64,000 bases of DNA from Protula sp. h YS-2021 (GCA_949752745.1 OX457027.1:58594053-58658052), one strand, 5' to 3'. Positions 1 through 13,374 are shown, counted from the first letter of the stretch. Made by a program: numbers and translations. Notes: generated from the letters alone by a model not told the origin.

Positions 1-1
1 T

Positions 2-1255
2 CAGTGCCACACATTATCCAAATGGGCTAATGCTGTTACTCTGGCTTAATATGTGCCATGGCCATTTGCTATTCCAGCTTATGACGCTGTATAAGTTATA
101 AAGAATTAATTTTTGTAATCAGTACATAGAAATTGCTGGACGCAGATTATTTGATAAAAGCCATAGCATATGTGATATCACAGTGGCTTTCTGTGCCTTG
201 AATTTACCTGTAGCATTAGTCTTTCATTATAAACCAGTGCTACAGAAGACACACTTAGAATACCAGCATATAGCAACAAATTTCAGCTGGGTGTACGGCT
301 GCTCAAGGAGGCATTTTAATTTTGTGTATGCTTAGAGCCAATAAAAAACCATCCGGCATCGCAACGTGTTGGCGTAAACTAGCAAGAAAACGATACCGGG
401 CAATACATCAGGCTGATTTTAAATTACAAAAGATACAACTTTTGTGATATTTTAACAATACAAGAAAATACCAGTGTAATTTTCAGTACAGTGGCACAGT
501 TGCACATATATCTTTTTCTTTGAATAAATTATGCTAATAGAAAATTGACTGTTTGTTCGGCCTTTTCACACAACGTGTAAAATCAGTTCCACAACTGATC
601 TGCATACCAGCAACTTGATTTAGTGAAACACTGAAAAAAGTATTTATTTTAGCGGTTTCTGTGCGCGACCGTGCTCTGAAGCAGTTGTTTTCTTCTCTGA
701 TCGGCGTCTCTTGCTGCCATGGCATGCGACCCAGTGGTCATAAGGATAGCCACCATGTTAAAAGTTCCTAATTCTGTAACTCTCTGCCTTAAATAAGTCT
801 TATTTGGCATTTGGTGTGTGCGTTGTTGTATATTGCAGTAAATCCATATGTATGAACAATATTTTGTCCAAGATGTTTATATCTCCTGCCGCAAGGAAAA
901 AAAAACACACAAACAGGCATCAGTACGCCGCCAGATATTATACACGCAAGTCTTATTTTCGTGTTCTGTTTCCACTGGTGATGGTAGATGTACTTTAATA
1001 TTTTCGAACATCACCACCAGAACAAAATTCTTTAATATACAAGAGCAGTTCCACTGTAATTGGATTTTGTATGCTTGTTAGCCTGAAGTGATAATGCAAG
1101 GAAATCCAGACTAAAATACATAGGTAACACAAGGAATCTATTTATAAGGAAAATTCCCTGTGTTGCGTTTCGTAACTATTCAATGATGTGATCTGCGGGT
1201 TCACTTATCTTAAATTTGCTGATAAAAAGGCACTGCCTAGTTTGGTTTCTGCGAT
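2..1255. repeat. Array copy A, internally deleted
   Basis: This copy follows the unit to about 857, then jumps to the part that lies near 4546 in copy B. About 2.43 kb is missing. It lacks the SINE present at 4738-4980 in copy B, so the array pieces have different histories. Confidence 0.88.
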
Positions 1256-2285
1256 CAGTGCCACACATTATCCAAATGGGCTAAAGCTGTTACTTTGGCT
1301 TAATATGTGCCATGGCCATTTGCTATTCCAGCTTATGACGCTGTATAAGTTATAAAGAATTAATTTTTGTAATCAGTACATAGAAATCGCAGGACGCAGA
1401 TTATTTGATAAGGTCATTGCATATGTGATATCACAGTGGGTTTCTGTGCCATGAATTTACCTGTATCATTGGTCTTTCATTATAAACCAGTGCTACAGAA
1501 GACACACTTAGAATACCAGCATATAGCAACAAATTTCAGCTGGGTGTACGATTGCTCAAGGAGGCATTTTAATTTTGTGTATGCTTAGAGCCAATAAAAA
1601 ACCATCCGGCATCGCAACGTGTTGGCGTAAACTAGCAAGATAACGATACCGGGCAATACATCAGGCTGATTTTGAATTACAAAAGATACAACTTTTGTGA
1701 TATTTTAACAATACAAGAAAATACCAGTGTAATTTTCAGTACAGTGGCACAGTGCACAGTTGCACATATATCTTTTTCTTTGAATAAATTATGAAAATCT
1801 AAAATTGACTGTTTGTTTGGCCTTTTCACACAACGCGTAAAATCAGTTCCACAACTGATCTGCATACCAGCAACTTGATTTAGTGAAACACTGAAAAAAG
1901 TATTTATTGTAGCGGTTTCTGTGCGCGACCGTGCTCTGAAGCAGTTGTTTTCTTCTCTGATCGGCGTCTCTTGCTGCCATGGCATGCGACCCAGTGGTCA
2001 TAAGGATAGCCACCATGTTAAAGGTTCCTAATTCTTTAACTCTCTGCCTTAAATAAGTCTTATTTGGCATTTGGTGTCTGCGTTGTTGTATATTGCAGTA
2101 AATCCATATGTATGAACAACTATGTTATAAAGAATGGAACTTTATATCTACTTAGTGCAGAGATATTACTGCATGCCAAGTTAAATACTTTATACGGAGT
2201 TGCGCATTTAGTGTTGGACCTGTTCTTGGACAATACATACATACAATATCAATGCAAAGACTTAAAAAAGAATTTTAGGTAAAGT

Positions 2286-2390
2286 ATCAGGGTTAGAAAG
2301 AGGGCTGGAATGCCCCATTTCAGTATAATGGTGCAGGGGGATCCCGACATGACTATAGCAGTTAAAAGGGATCTAAGAAGAATACAATAC
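2286..2390 (+). mobile_element. 5'-truncated SINE tail in array copy B
   Basis: This stretch matches the body and 3' end of the SINE at 4738-4980 but lacks the tRNA-like head. Equivalent pieces lie near 6245-6350 and 10187-10290, so it was part of the unit before amplification. The diverged unit at 13932-15920 lacks it. Confidence 0.75.
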
Positions 2391-4727
2391 AAGGTATTTA
2401 AAAGTAGAATCTATCCCCTTTTGACTGCTTTAACAGATATGTAAGTTCTAAGGTACAAGACTGATTTTCGCTACCTGGTAGCGATAGATTTACTCAGGAG
2501 GTTGTTGGCGGAGGTTTTCTTAACCATTGGCTGCCTAAAATCTCCTTATTGCATTTGCGACGTCTCAGATACAAAGGCTGGTTTGAGGTCAAATGCGTTC
2601 CGGCCAATAGCATCAAAGGAGGGCATGGAAATACATAGCATTTTAAATATTCAAAGCTATTCTCGCTTTCTGTATTATGACTCAGTGATGTTTGCTGATA
2701 TAATGTGATCTTACTGATGTGTGCCAAATAAGTTTTTTGCACACATAGCTTGCTGTTGCATTGATTCAGTTCTGTGTGATGTCACTGTGTCAGGATCGAA
2801 TGCTACAACTAGGGTAATGCGAGACATGGAGCGTCGCTGTCGTTGAAAGGCCAATAGTTTATTGACTGAGTGAGAGAATTTCGGCTGTAATGTATGTGAG
2901 GGCAACAGAACCGACACAATATGACCCTAACGGGTTGCTGGTGTCGTTAAACCAATCAATCAATCAATCAATGTGTGTGAGGAAACTCGCACAGATTGGA
3001 GGTTTCAATTAATTTTCTTTGCGAATGCAGTTTGGAAGCAAGGTAATTGAGCGGAGTGGTTTGTTTATTATATTTGCAAGCAGATCAGTTACTAGTGGTC
3101 TCTGCTGTGTTTCTTACTTTTGGTCAATTTTGACCAAAATGCTGATAGCGCTATAGTGATCTACAAGCTATAATCAGCGTAACTGATGTACATTTGCTTA
3201 CTTTCAAGCTTAAGTGCCTTTGCTGATGTGTTGGCTTTTAGCCTGTACCATTTACAGTGGTTTCTTAAGTCAGAGATTAAGGAAGGCGTAGCTCTGAAGA
3301 GTAGACACCTTCTGCTTTGTCTGACTGATCTGACCTTTTGGGTTAAATACTGTATTTAATTGTACAGCAACGGTTTAAGATGATGTAGTACATCATGTTA
3401 TTTTGAAATTTGCAACCATAGAGGTTGAATTGCGTTCGAGAGTACATTGATATGCTTCATGGCTAACAATAGAAACTATTTGCGAAATATTATGGTTTTT
3501 CAAATATATTTTGGTTTGGCGCTATTGTCTTTCGCTCTAATAGTTTCTGAAGATTTAACAAAAAAGTCATGGATAAGTAAAGTTCACTGAAAATTAAAGA
3601 GGGAATACTTAAGTTAGCGATGGCACATCACGCTTATCTTGTGCTCCTTATGCAACCCTTAATGCTATTTTGTAATGGCATGCTTTGCTGTGTGGTCCAT
3701 GCTTCTATTGGTGCTGGAAGTTTTCCAATCAGGAGCAGTGTGAATCCAGTGGAGAAAATATTGTTTGTATAGCAAGTGCGTCCCTATATGGCCATCATAG
3801 CTGCGGAACTTGTCGTTTAGCATCGAAGAATCTAATGCGATAGGTAACACTTGCTGTGGCTACAATTTCGCGACGCACCATCAGCGTTAAGCAGCGTTGA
3901 GCCTAGTATCTGCTTGTAATGAGGGGCCAATTTCCCTCCCTGTGTACTGTGCCAACAGGACCAATAACAAAGACAGAATCAAGCAAAGGTGTCTACGGAG
4001 GTCTGCATGAAACTCGTGAATTTATAGTTTTGTGCAGTATGATAATTCATCCGATCAGAAGATTAAGATCAAGTTGAAATTGGTTGCAAGATGTCGTAAG
4101 ACACTTTAGAGTAGACTAGTACAAGTAGCACGATAAGATTAGTACGTGCACCGAAAACGTAGATGTTTAGGCTTAAAATCCTGTAGAATGTACAATTCTA
4201 TCACATACATCTTGGACAAAATTTGTAAACAAATTATGTGGCAGGTTAGTAGGACAAGCACATGAGAAAAGTTAGGAGAAAGGGTGGTTTGGCTTAGCGG
4301 GGCGTTGTCAGTATGTGGAAATAGGTTTCATCCTAGATGTCTTCGCATAGTTCGCGGTCAGGTTTTGGTTTTCTGTTCGAGGTTTCATTGTTTAGCCATG
4401 AACAAATTTACAGCAATTTGTGAACTCCCTTTCCATTCTTTTGTTGATATTGCATGTTTAAAATCCATCTTATTTGCTTTAAATCTGTGATTGGCTTGTT
4501 TGTTGTTCGTTTTGAGGAGGCTTAGATTTCACAGTTTGTTTATTATTTTTGTCCAGGATGTTTATATCTCCTGCCGCAAGGAAAAAAACACACAAACAGG
4601 CATCAGTACGCCGCCAGATATTATACACGCAAGTCTTATTTTCGTGTTCTGTTTCCACTGGTAATGGAAGATATACTTTAATCTTTTCAAACATCACCAC
4701 CAGAACAAAATTCTTTAATATACAAGA

Positions 4728-4990
4728 GCAATTCCACACCAGCCTCGGTGGCCTAGTGGTTAGAGTGTCCGCCTCGAGACTGGAAGATCGTGGGTTCAAA
4801 CCCCGGTCGGGTCCTACCTAAGACTTTAAAATTGGGACTCCTCCTTGCTACCCTGTGAGGCACTCCACATGTGAGGGTTAGAAGGAGGGCTGGAATGCCC
4901 CATTTCAGTATAATGTGGCAGGGGGATCCCGACATGACCATAGCAGTTGAAAGGGATCTAAAAGAACAATGCAATGCAATGCAATTCCAC
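4728..4990 (+). mobile_element. tRNA-derived SINE with target-site duplication
   Basis: The element occupies 4738-4980 and is flanked by the 10-bp direct repeat GCAATTCCAC (4728-4737 and 4981-4990). A polymerase III A box is visible as TGGCCTAGTGG (4749-4759) and a B box as GGGTTCAAACC (4792-4802), spaced as in a tRNA. A non-tRNA body follows and ends in a short ATGCA repeat. The empty site is seen in copies A and C of the array. It is the most complete SINE of this family in the window. Confidence 0.92.
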
Positions 4991-5196
4991 TGTAATTGGA
5001 TTTTGTGTGCTTGTTAGCCTGAAGTGATAATGCAAGGAAATCCAGACTAAAATAATACATAGGTAACACAAGGAATCTATTTATAAGGAAAATTCCCTGT
5101 GTTGCGTTTCGTAACTATTCAATGATGTGATCTGTGTGGGTTCACTTGTCTTAAATTTGCTGATAAAAAGGCACTGCCTAGTTTGGTTTCTGCGAT

Positions 5197-8100
5197 CAGT
5201 GCCACACATTATCCAAATGGGCTAATGCTGTTACTCTGGCTTAATATGTTCCATGGCCATTTGCTATTCCAGCTTATGACGCTGTATAAGTTATAAAGAA
5301 TTAATTTTTGTAATCAGTACATAGAAATTGCTGGACGCAGATTATTTGATAAAAGCCATTGCATATGTAATATCACAGTGGGTTTCTGTGCCATGAATTT
5401 ACTTGTATCATTGGTCTTTCATTATAAACCAGTGCTACAGAAGACACACTTAGAATACCAGCATATAGCAACAAATTTCAGCTGGATGTACGGCTGCTCA
5501 AGGAGGCATTTTAATTTTGTGTATGCTTAGAGCCAATAAAAAACCATCCGGCATCGCAACGTGTTGGCGTAAACTAGCAAGAAAACGATACCGGGCAATA
5601 CATCAGGCTGATTTTGAATTACAAAAGATACAACTTTTGTGATATTTTAACAATACAAGAAAATACCAGTGTAATTTTCAGTACAGTGGCACAGTGCACA
5701 GTTGCACATATATCTTTTTCTTTGAATAAATTATGCAAATAGAAAATTGACTGTTTGTTTGACCTTTTCACACAACGTGTAAAATCAGTTCCACAACTGA
5801 TCTGCATACCAGCAATTTGATTTAGTGAAACACTGAAAAAAGTATTTATTGTAGCGGTTTCTGTGCGCGACCGTGCTCTGAAGCAGTTGTTTTCTTCTCT
5901 GATCGGCATCTCTTGCTGCCATGGCATGCGACCCAGTGGTCAATAGGATAGCCACCATGTTAAAGGTTCCTAATTCTTTAACTCTCTGCCTTAAATAAGT
6001 CTTATTTGGCATTTGGTGTCTGCGTTGTTGTATATTGCAGTAAATCCATATGTATGAACAACTATGTTATAAAGAATGGAACTTTATATCTACTTAGTGC
6101 AGAGATATTACTGCACGCCAAGTTAAATACTTTATACGGAGTTGCGCATTTAGTGTTGGACCTGTTGTTGGACAATACATACATATAATATCAATGCAAA
6201 GACTTAAAAAAGAATTTTAGGTAAAGCCACGGCTGCTCAAAGTATAAGGGTTAGAAGGAGGGCTGGAATGCCCCATTTCAGTATAATGGGGCAGGGGGAT
6301 CCCGACATGACTATAGCAGTTAAAAATGGATCTAAGAAGAATACAATACAAGGTATTTAAAAGTAGAATCTATCCCCTTTTGACTGCTTTAACAGATATT
6401 TAAGTTCTAAGGTACAAGACTGATTTTCGCTACCTGGTAGCGATAGATTTACTCAGGAGGTTGTTGGCGGAGGTTTTCTTAACCATTGGCTGCCTAAAAT
6501 CTCCTTATTGCATTTGCGACGTCTCAGATACAAAGGCTGGTTTGAGGTCAAATGCGTTCCGGCCAATAGCATCAAAGGAGGGCATGAAAAGACATAGCAT
6601 TTTAAATATTCAAAGCTATTCTCGCTTTCTGTATTATGACTCAGTGATATTTGTTGATATAATGTGATCTTGCTGATGTGTGCCAAATAAGTTTTTTGCA
6701 CACATAGCTTGCTGTTGCATTGATTCAGTTCTGTGTGATGTCACTGTGTCAGGATCGAATGCTACAACTAGGGTAATGCGAGACATGGAGCGTCGCTGTC
6801 GTTGAAAGGCCAATAGTTTATTGACTGAGTGAGAGAATTTCGGCTGTAATGTATGTGAGGGCAACAGAACCGACAATATGACCCTAACGGGTTGCTGGTG
6901 TCGTTAAACCAATCAATCGTTCAATCAATGTGTTTGAGGAAACTCGCACAGATTGGAAGTTTCAATTAATTTTCTTTGCGAATGCAGTTCGGAAGCAAGG
7001 TAATTGAGCGGAGTGGTTTGTTTATTATATTTGCAAGCAGATCAGTTACTAGTGGCCTCTGCTGTGTTTCTTACTTTTGGTCAATTTTGACCAAAATGCT
7101 GATAGCGCTATAGTGCTCTCAAAGCTATAATCAGCGTTACTGATGTACATTTGCTTACTTTCAAGCTTAAGTGCCTTTGCTGATGTGTTGGCTTTTAGCC
7201 TGTACCATTTACAGTGGTTTCTTAAGTCAGAGATTAAGGAAGGCGTAGCTCTGAAGAGTAGACACCTTCTGCTTTGCCTGACTGATCTGACCTTTTGGGT
7301 TAAATACTGTATTTAATTGTACAGCAACGGTTTAAGATGATGTAGTACATCATGTTATTTTGAAACTTGCAACCATAGAGGTTGAATTGCGTTCGAGAGT
7401 ACATTGATATGCTTCATGGCTAACAATAGAAACTATTTGCGAAATATTATGGTTTCTCAAATATATTTTGGTTCGGCGCTATTGTCTTTCGCTCTAATAG
7501 TTTCTGAAGATTTAACAAAAAAGTCATGGATGAGTAAAGTTCACTGAAAATTTGAAGAGGGAATACTTAAGTTAGCGATGGCACATTACGCTTATCTTGT
7601 GCTCCTTATGCAACCCTTAATGCTATTTTGTAATGGCATGCTTTGCTGTGTGGTCCATGCTTCTATTGGTGCTGGAAGTTTTCCAATCAGGAGCAGTGTG
7701 AATCCAGTTGAGAAAATATTGTTTGTTTAGCAAGTGCGTCCCTATATGGCCATCATAGCTGCGGAACTTGTCGTTTAGCATCGAAGAATCTAATGCGATA
7801 GGAAACACTTGCTGTGGCTACAATTTCGCGACGCACCATGAGCGTTAAGCAGCGTTGAGCCCAGTATCTGCTTGTAATGAGGGACCAATTTCCCTCCCTG
7901 TGTACTGGGCCAACAGGACCAATAACAAAGACAGAATCAAGCAAAGGTGTCTACGGAGGTCTGCATGAAACTCGTGAATTTATAGTTTTGTGCAGTATGA
8001 TAATTCATCCGATCAGAAGATTAAGATCAAGTTGAAATTGGTTGCAAGATGTCCTAAGACACTTTAGAGTAGCACGATAAGATTAGTACGTGCACCGAAA

Positions 8101-9134
8101 ACGTAGATGTTTAGGCTTAAAATCCTGTAGAATGTACAATTCTATCACATACATCTTGGACAAAATTTGTAAACAAATTGTGTGGCAGGTTAGTAGGACA
8201 AGCACATGAGAAAAGTTAGGAGAAAGGGCGGTTTGGGTTAGCGGGGCGTTGTCAGTATGTGGAAATAGGTTTCATCCTAGATGTCTTCGCATAGTTTGCG
8301 GTCAGGTTTTGGTTTTCTGTTCGAGGTTTCATTGTTTAGCCATGAACAAATTTACAGCAATTTGTGAACTCCCTTTCCATTCTTTTGTTGATATTGCATG
8401 TTTAAAATCCATCTTATTTGCTTTAAATCTGTGATTGGCTTGTTTGTTGTTCGTTTTGAGGAGGCTTAGATTTCACAGTTTGTTATTATTTTTGTCCAGG
8501 ATGTTTATATCTCCTGCCGCAAGGAAAAAAACACACAAACAGGCATCAGTACGCCGCCAGATATTATACACGCAAGTCTTATTTTCGTGTTCTGTTTCCA
8601 CTGGTGATGGAAGATATACTTTAATCTTTTCAAACATCACCACCAGAACAAAATTCTTTAATATACAAGAGGAATTCCACTGCAATTGGATTTTGTGTGC
8701 TTGTTAGCCTGAAGTGATAATGCAAGGAAATCCAGACTAAAATAATACATAGGTAACACAAGGAATCTATTTATAAGGAAAATTCCCTGTGTTGCGTTTC
8801 GTAACTATTCAATGATGTGATCTGTGGGTTCACTTGTCTTAAATTTGCTGATAAAAAGGCACTGCCTAGTTTGGTTTCTGCTAACAATACCACCAGAACA
8901 AAATTCTTTAATATACAAGAGCAATTCCACTGTAATTGGATTTTGTGTGCTTGTTAGCCTGAAGTGATAATGCAAGGAAATCCAGACTAAAATAATACAT
9001 AGGTAACACAAGGAATCTATTTATAAGGAAAATTCCCTGTGTTGCGTTTCGTAACTATTCAATGATGTGATCTGTGGGTTCACTTGTCTTAAATTTGCTG
9101 ATAAAAAGGCACTGCCTAGTTTGGTTTCTGCGAT
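5197..9134. repeat. Array copy C (3938 bp)
   Basis: Full-length copy without the SINE of copy B. Its length is made up by a local duplication: 8639-8880 is repeated at 8889-9130, offset exactly 250 bp. Confidence 0.9.
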
Positions 9135-11903
9135 CAGTGCCACTCATTATCCAAATGGGCTAATGCTGTTACTTTGGCTTAATATGTTCCATGGCCATTT
9201 GCTATTCCAGCTTATGACGCTGTATAAGTTATAAAGAATTAATTTTTGTAATCAGTACATAGAAATTGCTGGACGCAGATTGTTTGATAAAAGCCGTTGC
9301 ATATGTAATATCACAGTGGGTTTCTGTGCCATGAATTTACTTGTATCATTGGTCTTTCATTATAAACCAGTGCTACAGAAGACACACTTAGAATACCAGC
9401 ATATAGCAACAAATTTCAGCTGGGTGTACGGCTGCTCAAGGAGGCATTTTAATTTTGTGTATGCTTAGAGCCAATAAAAAACCATCCGGCATCGCAACGT
9501 GTTGGCGTAAACTAGCAAGAAAACGATACCGGGCAATACATCAGGCTGATTTTGAATTACAAAAGATACAACTTTTGTGATATTTTAACAATACAAGAAA
9601 ATACCAGTGTAATTTTCAGGACAGTGGCACAGTGCACAGTTGCACATATATCTTTTTCTTTGAATAAATTATGCAAATAGAAAATTGACTGTTTGTTTGA
9701 CCTTTTCACACAACGTGTAAAATCAGTTCCACAACTGATCTGCATACCAGCAATTTGATTTAGTGAAACACTGAAAAAAGTATTTATTGTAGCGGTTTCT
9801 GTGCGCGACCGTGCTCTGAAGCAGTTGTTTTCTTCTCTGATCGGCGTCTCTTGCTGCCATGGCATGCATGCGACCCAGTGGCCATAAGGATAGCCACCAT
9901 GTTAAAGGTTCCTAATTCTTTAACTCTCTGCCTTAAATAAGTCTTATTGGGCATTTGGTGTCTGCGTTGTTGTATATTGCAGTAAATCCATATGTATGAA
10001 CAACTATGTTATAAAGAATGGAACTTTATATCTACTTAGTGCAGAGATATTATTGCATGCCAAGTTAAATACTTTATACGGAGTTGCGCATTTAGTGTTG
10101 GACCTGTTGTTAGACAATACATACATATAATATCAATGCAAAGACTTAAAAAAGAATTTTAGGTAAAGCCACGGCTGCTCAAAGTATAAGGGTTAGAAGG
10201 AGGGCTGGAATGCCCCATTTCAGTATAATGGGGCAGGGGGATCCCGACATGACTATAGCAGTTAAAAGGGATCTAAGAAGAATACAATACAAGGTATTTG
10301 AAAGTAGAATCTATCCCCTTTTGACCAGGAATGACACAATATGACCTACAACAGGTTGGCGGTGTCGTTAAACCAATCAAATAACTAACAAACTAACTAA
10401 CTGCTTTAACAGATATTTAAGTTCTAAGGTACAAGACTGATTTTCGCTACCTGGTAGCGATAGATTTACTCAGGAGGTTGTTGTCGGAGGTTTTCTTAAC
10501 CATTGGCTGCCTAAAATCTCCTTATTGCATTAGCGACGTCTCAGATACAAAGGCTGGTTTGAGGTCAAATGCGTTCCGGCCAATAGCATCAAAGGAGGGC
10601 ATGGAAATACATAGCATTTTAAATATCCAAAGCTATTCTCGCTTTCTGTATTATGACTCAGTGATGTTTGCTGATATAATGTGATCTTACTGATGTGTGC
10701 CAATTAAGTTTTTTGCACACATAGCTTGCTGTTGCATTGATTCAGTTCTGTGTGATGTCACTGTGTCAGGATCGAATGCTACAACTAGGGTAATGCGAGA
10801 CATGGAGCGTCGCTGTCGTTGAAAGGCCAATAGTTTATTGACAGTGAGAGAATTTCGGCTGTAATTTATGTGAGGGCAACAGAACTGACACAATATGACC
10901 CTAACGGGTTGCTGGTGTCGTTAAACCAATCAATCAATCAATCAATGTGTGGGAGGAAACTCGCACAGATTGGAGGTTTCAATTAATTTTCTTTGCGAAT
11001 GCAGTTCGGAAGCAAGGTAATTGAGCGGAGTGGTTTGTTTATTATATTTGCAAGCAGATCAGTTACTAGTGGCCTCTGCTGTGTTTCTTACTTTTGGTCA
11101 ATTTTGACCAAAATGCTGATAGCGCTATAGTGCTCTCAAAGCTATAATCAGCGTTACTGATGTACATTTGCTTACTTTCAAGCTTAAGTGCCTTTGCTGA
11201 TGTGTTGGCTTTTAGCCTGTACCATTTACAGTGGTTTCTTAAGTCAGAGATTAAGGAAGGCGTAGCTCTGAAGAGTAGACACCTTCTGCTTTGCCTGACT
11301 GATCTGACCTTTTGGGTTAAATACTGTATTTAATTGTACAGCAACGGTTTAAGATGATGTACTACATCATGTTATTTTGAAACTTGCAACCATAGATGTT
11401 GAATTGCGTTCGAGAGTACATTGATATGCTTCATGGCTAACAATAGAAACTATTTGCGAAATATTATGGTTTCTCAAATATATTTTGGTTCGGCACTATT
11501 GTCTTTCGCTCTAATAGTTTCTGAAGATTTAACAAAAAAGTCATGGATAAGTAAAGTTCACTGAAAATTAAAGAGGGAATACTTAAGTTAGCGATGGCAC
11601 ATCACGCTTGTCTTGTGCTCCTTATGCAACCCTTAATGCTATTTTGTAATGGCATGCTTTGCTGTGTGGTCCATGCTTGTATTGGTGCTGGAAGTTTTCC
11701 AATCAGGAGCAGTGTGAATCCAGTGGAGAAAATATTGTTTGTTTAGCAAGTGCGTCCCTATATGGCCATCATAGCTGCGGAACTTGTCGTTTAGCATCGA
11801 AGAATCTAATGCGATAGGTAACACTTGCTGTGGCTACAATTTCGCGACGCACCATGAGCGTTAAGCAGCGTTGAGCCTAGTATCTGCTTGTAATGAGGGA
11901 CCA
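9135..11903. repeat. Array copy D, truncated
   Basis: It matches copies B and C up to about 11903, where homology stops abruptly and SINE/LINE sequence begins. It carries a private insertion of about 75 bp at 10325-10401 that ends in a short CTAA-type repeat and resembles the 3' end of the SINE-like repeat at 2918-2972. Confidence 0.88.
10325..10401 (+). mobile_element. SINE 3' fragment inserted in array copy D
   Basis: Copies B and C read straight through this point. In copy D the sequence is interrupted by about 75 bp holding the block GGTGTCGTTAAACCAATCAA and a short repeat tail, as at the 3' end of the SINE-like repeat near 2918-2972. Confidence 0.7.
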
Positions 11904-11954
11904 ACTTATTTATTTTGAAATTCTCTACAATTGGTACGCAAATAAAAGAGATCC

Positions 11955-12137
11955 AGTCCCAATTTTAAAGTCTTAGGTATGACCCGACTGGGGTCATACC
12001 TAAAACTTTAAAATTGGGACTCCTCCTTGCTACCCTGTGAGGCACTCCACATGTAAGGGTTAGAAGGAGGGCTGGAATGCCCCATTTCAGTATAATGTGG
12101 CAGGGGGATCCCGATATGACCATAGCAGTTGAAAGCT
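11955..12137 (+). mobile_element. SINE fragment with a head-to-head inverted start
   Basis: From 11991 on, the sequence is the SINE body downstream of the B box. Just before it, 11955-11985 is the inverted copy of 11991-12021, with one mismatch in 31 and a 5-base centre. The tRNA-like head is missing. This looks like a fold-back event during insertion or repair. Confidence 0.8.
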
Positions 12138-13290
12138 ACTAAAGAACAACAATACAAAAGAGACCCAGAAGCAATGCATGATATTCTAGATGAATGCATT
12201 TGGTACAATAAATACATCCAGATAAATAAAAAACCATTATATTTCGACGAACTCTTCAAATCAAACATTATTAAAATAAATGATCTTATTGATGAAAAAT
12301 GGAAAATTTATAAACCCAAAAGCAATCAAGGTATATGCAAATAAATATGGCAATATATTAATATATTAAAAGCAATCGGATTAATTGAAGTAATCCCACA
12401 TGAATGGAAGAGAATAATATTAACCCAAGCTTCCCACAATGTTGCTTTAAGTTTGTCGTCTGAATTGATTTTGTAAACGAGAAACCAAAATTTCGACGTG
12501 GTGAAAACATCGGCTAAACAATTTTATTCATTCTTGGTAAAACAATATAAAACAATCCCAAAACTGCGTTGAACGATGGCAAAAGGAATTAATATTTTTA
12601 GACAGTACAGAATGGACAGAACTCTTCTCAAAATCGCATTCACTCTCAAAAAAGTAAAATCAACCATGATAAACTACAAAATACTCCATAAACAATATGG
12701 TGCAAGTAACATAGTTTCGAAGTTTGACCCCTCAGTAACTGAAATATGCCTAAAGTGCTTTGCGATGTAAGTCTCATATTTGTACACTGTAAAGATATTC
12801 AATTATTTTGGAAATTGTATGAAAACTGGTTAAATCTAAATATCGCATGTGACAAAAATCTACAATTAACTAAGAGAATTAAACTGCTTGTTGGTATCAA
12901 AAATGACAAAATAAAAATGGACTTTCTGATAAATTTTATATTATTGCAGAGTCCAATTTATATCCACAGAAACTACTTGAATAAAACAACACTCTCTTTT
13001 ATTTTATTTTTAAGATATTTGAAAAAATAATTAATAATAGAAAAAATGACGTTGGAGAACAGGAGTTTAAAATTAGAAGATAGATCTTTTACGTCTTGAA
13101 AGAGCATTATAAAATATAATATGTGCTACAGTTTTTGTTTTCTTTTAACTGTGATGCATACTGTTTTAGGGCATCATAGTAAATGGTTTGTAAAATATTT
13201 ATTTAGATTAGTAAGAGATAATATATCTCTATGAGTTTTTTTTCTGTTGTTATCTGTTTTCTGTTTTTTATTAAATAAAGAATCCCACAA
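12138..13290 (+). pseudogene. Decayed LINE ORF2 3' fragment
   Basis: Three stop- or frameshift-separated stretches read like the C-terminal part of a LINE ORF2 after the reverse transcriptase domain. Near 12190-12330 is a WYNKYIQINKKPLYFDEL-like segment, near 12390-12420 an IPHEWK segment, near 12660-12710 an INYKILHKQYG segment, and near 12780-12830 an FVHCKDIQLFW segment that resembles the usual zinc-knuckle region with most cysteines lost. The 3' end is AT-rich with AATAAAG near 13276. The style recalls L1/Tx1-like LINEs of aquatic invertebrates. It is clearly dead. Confidence 0.72.
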
Positions 13291-13374
13291 TGATGAAAAA
13301 ATGTCACGAAAACAGACTGACCAGTCGGAATACACAATTCATAAACTATGTGTATCTATACGGGAGTATGTGAT

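Larger units (their letters stand above)
1256..5196. repeat. Array copy B (3941 bp)
   Basis: Full-length copy. It contains a 5'-truncated SINE tail near 2286-2390, a (TCAA)n-tailed SINE-like end near 2918-2972, and a complete younger SINE at 4738-4980 that is absent from copies A and C at the same site. Confidence 0.9.
1..11903. repeat. Tandem array of a ~3.94-kb non-coding unit
   Basis: The start word CAGTGCCACACATTATCC (one variant base in the last copy) recurs at 2, 1256, 5197 and 9135, giving units of 1254, 3941 and 3938 bp and a last unit cut off at about 11903. The three long units look nearly identical, differing by scattered substitutions and a few insertions. No unit holds a convincing gene: the open frames are about 60-100 codons, resemble no protein I know, and are copied only because the DNA is copied. 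All long units carry a 5'-truncated SINE and a second SINE-like 3' end, so these predate the amplification. The unit could be a large satellite or an amplified non-autonomous element. Confidence 0.93.

Noticed and set aside
1677..1985. 102-codon open frame repeated in array copies (also at 5619 and 9557)
   Set aside because: It is present only because the DNA is duplicated. The peptide matches no family I know, the frame is broken in copy A and in the diverged copy, and substitutions show no coding pattern by eye.
4741..4815. Possible functional tRNA gene
   Set aside because: A and B boxes are present, but the sequence continues into a SINE body and is flanked by a target-site duplication. 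Other copies exist, so it is a SINE head.
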